Shown: piece after piece, positions 20,681-22,888 of the stretch | Numbering within the stretch: the stretch's first letter is position 1 | Layout: each line of letters opens with the position of its first letter | NCBI GenBank assembly: GCA_018398765.1 | Contig: JAHBMJ010000966.1 | Coordinates: 15,001 to 37,888 of the forward strand | Length of the DNA stretch: 22,888 nucleotides | Direction of reading: 5' to 3' | Origin: Chromera velia | Taxonomy: Eukaryota; Sar; Chromeraceae | Position numbers and translations under genes: made by a program | The notes under the pieces: model-generated | Databases searched by the model: none | What the model was told of the DNA's origin: nothing | The model's input: the letters and a program-made list of their open reading frames with translations, nothing else

Positions 20681-22240
20681 ATGGGTGTGAAGGGTCTCTG
20701 GGATCTGGTTGCGCCCACCGGGCGGAGGGTGAAGTTGGAGACGCTGGAGGGGAAGATTGTGGCAGTGGATGCGTCGATTTGGATTCTGCAGTTCAGAAAG
20801 GCTCTGTTTGACCAGGATGGAAATATTCTCAAGGGAGCACATTTGGTCAGTCTAGCTAGTGGGATGCAAGGGGGGGGGGGAACTTTCTCTGTGACTGTTT
20901 CGAAGGCCTTTCACGTCGATCCATGTTGCGTCAATTGAATGATCCATTTCCACTCCCATTCAGGTGGGATTCTTTCGGCGCATCTGCAAGTTGCTCTTCT
21001 ACCGGATTCGGCCCATCTTCGTATTTGACGGTCCCCCCCCCCAGCTGAAGTTGAAGACTTTGAAGGAGAGAAGAAGACTGAGGGAGCAGGCAGAGACAAA
21101 TTACAGGAAGACTGCTGAGAAGCTTCTTGCAAATGTGATGAAGAGACGGCTGCTGGAAGCAATTCCTGAACAGAAGCCGAAACAGAGACCGGAGGCCCCC
21201 TCCTCCTCTTACTCTCCCTCCGGCGCTGCGGCTGCGGGGGGAGGGGGGGGGCGTAGCGGCGGCGGCAGGGGAGGGTCAAAGTCCAAGGCGAAATCTGGAG
21301 GAGCGGCGAAGGATGGAGGGGGACCGGGCCATGAGGGTGGGGGATCGCCAATCAGCGAAAGTGCTGAGCAACCCTCGGCTTCTGCTGCTGCTGCTGCTGC
21401 TGCCTGTGCGGAGGAGACGAGGGAAACGGGGCAAGCAAGAGAAGTGATTGATCTGGAAGAGGAGGAAGCAGAAGGAGAAGAGGCTTCACAGAAGGAGCCA
21501 GATGGCCAGGAGCTTGAGTGGGAAGACGAAGAGGATGAGAAAGAGGAAGAGCTTGAAGAGGAAGAGGAGGGTGAAGGTGAAGGTGGGGGGGAAGAGGGGC
21601 CCTCCTCAAGGGAGAGACGCAGAGCTTACTACGAGGGCATCCCGGCGGCGTTCCGTGGGTTTCTTTCGGAGAGGAGGTGCGTGGATCTGCCTGTCTGTCT
21701 GCTCGTCGTCTGATTCATATTTTTTTCTTCTTTCTCGGAACGCTAATTGATGTACTGATCAGAGCTTTGTGAGTGAACCTTTATGATGAACGCAGGGAGT
21801 CGTGCATCCCTCTGTACATCTGATAGAGTCGCCCTTTTTCCATTCTCTCCGCTACACCATGCTGTCCCCGCTCGTTTCCTTTCTGTGCACATCTCTGCGA
21901 CATGCATGTAGCTTCCCTCTTTTTGCCTTCCTTCCTTTCTTCGTGCAGACGACTCGATGACCTTCAGGTGGGTTGTTGGAGCGGTGGGCTTTTCGTTTGT
22001 GTCAATCTTTCTTTGTTGTCTGTCTTCCTTCCCTACTCTCTGCCACACAAGAGCTCTCTCTTTCTCTCTCTCTCTCTCTCGCGCGCGCGCGCTCTTGAGC
22101 TTTGTCTGGAGAAGCTTCGTGCATGCCCTTGATCTGCACGAGCTGGTTGTGTTTCTCGACTGCTGTCCGTGCACGAGTATATGGATGAAGTGTTTCTGAG
22201 TGGTGGGGCCTATGGAAACGAAGGCACACACACACACATG

Positions 22241-22271
<31 letters not shown>

Positions 22272-22318
22272 GCGCGCGCACACAAACACACACACACACA
22301 CACACACGCACGCGCGCG

Positions 22319-22351
<33 letters not shown>

Positions 22352-22352
22352 G

Positions 22353-22391
<39 letters not shown>

Positions 22392-22888
22392 GCGCGCACG
22401 CACACACACACACACACACACTCCTGACTGAGGTGGGAGGGATGTGGGTGCACGCACGCAGGTGGGGGACAAGGCGCTGGCATCCATCCTGGCCATGCCT
22501 CGGTCTTCTCTTGCAACAAGTGGGGGGGGGAAGGGAAAGGCAAGGAGAGGCAGGAAGGGGGGGGCGGCAGGTGCAGCAGCGGCGTCGGCCTCCTCTTCCT
22601 CTTCTTCCTCCTCTTCTTCGTCCAGTGCGTCAACTTCATTTCCCTTCAGGGAAGCAGAGGAGTTCAAGGGCGTTGAGGTGAGTCTTTCCTTCCTTTTTGA
22701 GTGCTGTGTCTGTCTTTGTGTGCCTTGCGTCATCTTTCTTCTCTCTGGATTGAGGAAGCAGAAGGGAAAGGAAACTAACGAGTGTGCATCTGGGCTTGAG
22801 GAAGCAGAAGGGAAAGGAAACTAACGAGGGTGCATCTGGGCTTGAGGAAGCAGAAGGGAAAGGAAACTAACGAGGGTGCATCTGGGCT
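20681..22888 (+). CDS. RAD2: XPG/Rad2-type structure-specific endonuclease, N-terminal part, truncated by window end
   Basis: Rad2/XPG makes the 3' incision in nucleotide excision repair in the nucleus. Exons seen are 20681-20845, 20964-21676, 21949-21967 and 22462-22677, about 371 residues; the remainder, including the XPG-I nuclease half, lies beyond the window. The start [17 protein letters not shown] is the classic XPG N-terminus with no leader. Catalytic-site aspartates D30 ([11 protein letters not shown]) and D77 ([12 protein letters not shown]) fall at the same residue numbers as in human [13 protein letters not shown] and an Arg/Lys-rich helix follow. From about residue 120 comes a low-complexity acidic spacer with Gly-, Ala- and Glu-rich runs, as expected for the long spacer of this subfamily rather than FEN1 or EXO1. 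Exon 3 is a 19-nt microexon required to keep frame between exons 2 and 4. Confidence 0.92.
22053..22093. repeat. (TC)n(GC)n tract in RAD2 intron 3
   Basis: A TC run leads directly into a GCGCGCGCGC run shortly after the 19-nt microexon. Confidence 0.85.
22226..22422. repeat. (CA)n interrupted by periodic (CG)n blocks, RAD2 intron 3
   Basis: This is about 200 bases of almost pure alternating purine-pyrimidine: CA runs broken by GCACGCGCGC blocks that recur every 40-50 bases. The (CA)/(CG) alternation is a strong potential Z-DNA former. It ends 40 bases before the acceptor CACGCACGCAG of exon 4. Confidence 0.9.
22750..22888. repeat. 46-bp tandem minisatellite, three copies and reaching the window edge
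   Basis: The unit starts TTGAGGAAGCAGAAGG and ends CATCTGGGC. Copies start at 22750, 22796 and 22842 and differ at one position (GAGTGTG in copy 1, GAGGGTG in the others). Each unit contains an ACTAAC string, resembling a branch-point consensus. The period is not a multiple of three and the frame contains stops, so it is intronic. Confidence 0.95.

Noticed and set aside
21743-22733. Long Cys/Val and His/Thr repeat ORFs across the CA/GT arrays
   Set aside because: They are translations of dinucleotide microsatellites inside an intron, open only because CA/TG repeats lack stops.
1-22888. tRNA, rRNA or other structured RNA genes
   Set aside because: Scanning by eye gave no tRNA-like A/B boxes with a credible cloverleaf and no rRNA motifs; a covariance-model search would be needed to exclude them.

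Overview
The window is nuclear DNA from a eukaryote. All four large genes are split by GT...AG introns, and the introns are packed with microsatellites. The best guess is an alga with a complex (secondary) plastid, most likely a chromerid-type alveolate such as Chromera. This is inferred from three things: (a) the glutamyl-tRNA amidotransferase subunit A gene starts with a signal peptide followed by a Phe-led Ser/Thr-rich stretch, the bipartite leader of complex-plastid proteins; (b) clusters of the TGCATGCA motif familiar from apicomplexans and their relatives; (c) introns of roughly 100-860 bases rich in (TG)n and (TC)n. Species identity cannot be proven from the sequence.

Layout, left to right. 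1-907: noncoding 3' flank. 908-2832 (-): a protein kinase-like gene with HRD and DFG motifs and very short or frame-shifting introns. 2833-3415: intergenic region shared by two divergent genes, with a dense GCATGC cluster at the kinase end. 3416-12737 (+): a JmjC/cupin Fe(II)/2-oxoglutarate oxygenase gene in about 15 exons; the exons join phase-consistently and rebuild a full H-x-D...H iron site. 12738-13702: convergent 3' ends containing a markedly AT-rich island. 13703-19582 (-): a complete 13-exon gatA with the Lys/cis-Ser/Ser amidase triad at family-standard spacing and a plastid leader. 19583-20680: divergent intergenic region with one weak small ORF. 20681 to the right edge (+): the first four exons of an XPG/Rad2 nucleotide-excision-repair endonuclease, cut off by the window end inside an intron carrying a 46-bp tandem repeat.

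The genes are not an operon. They are independent housekeeping or regulatory genes: translation in the organelle (GatA), DNA repair (Rad2/XPG), protein or histone hydroxylation (JmjC) and signalling (kinase). The notable signals are structural. They include a relaxed +3 position with a dominant G at +5 in the 5' splice sites, TGCATGCAG at several 3' splice sites, a 20-bp perfect palindrome bracketed by a 48-bp duplicated acceptor/exon fragment inside gatA, an AT-rich island, a frame-restoring 19-nt microexon, and compound (CT)n(GT)n tracts with a preferred transcript polarity. I did not see an obviously new multi-gene system.
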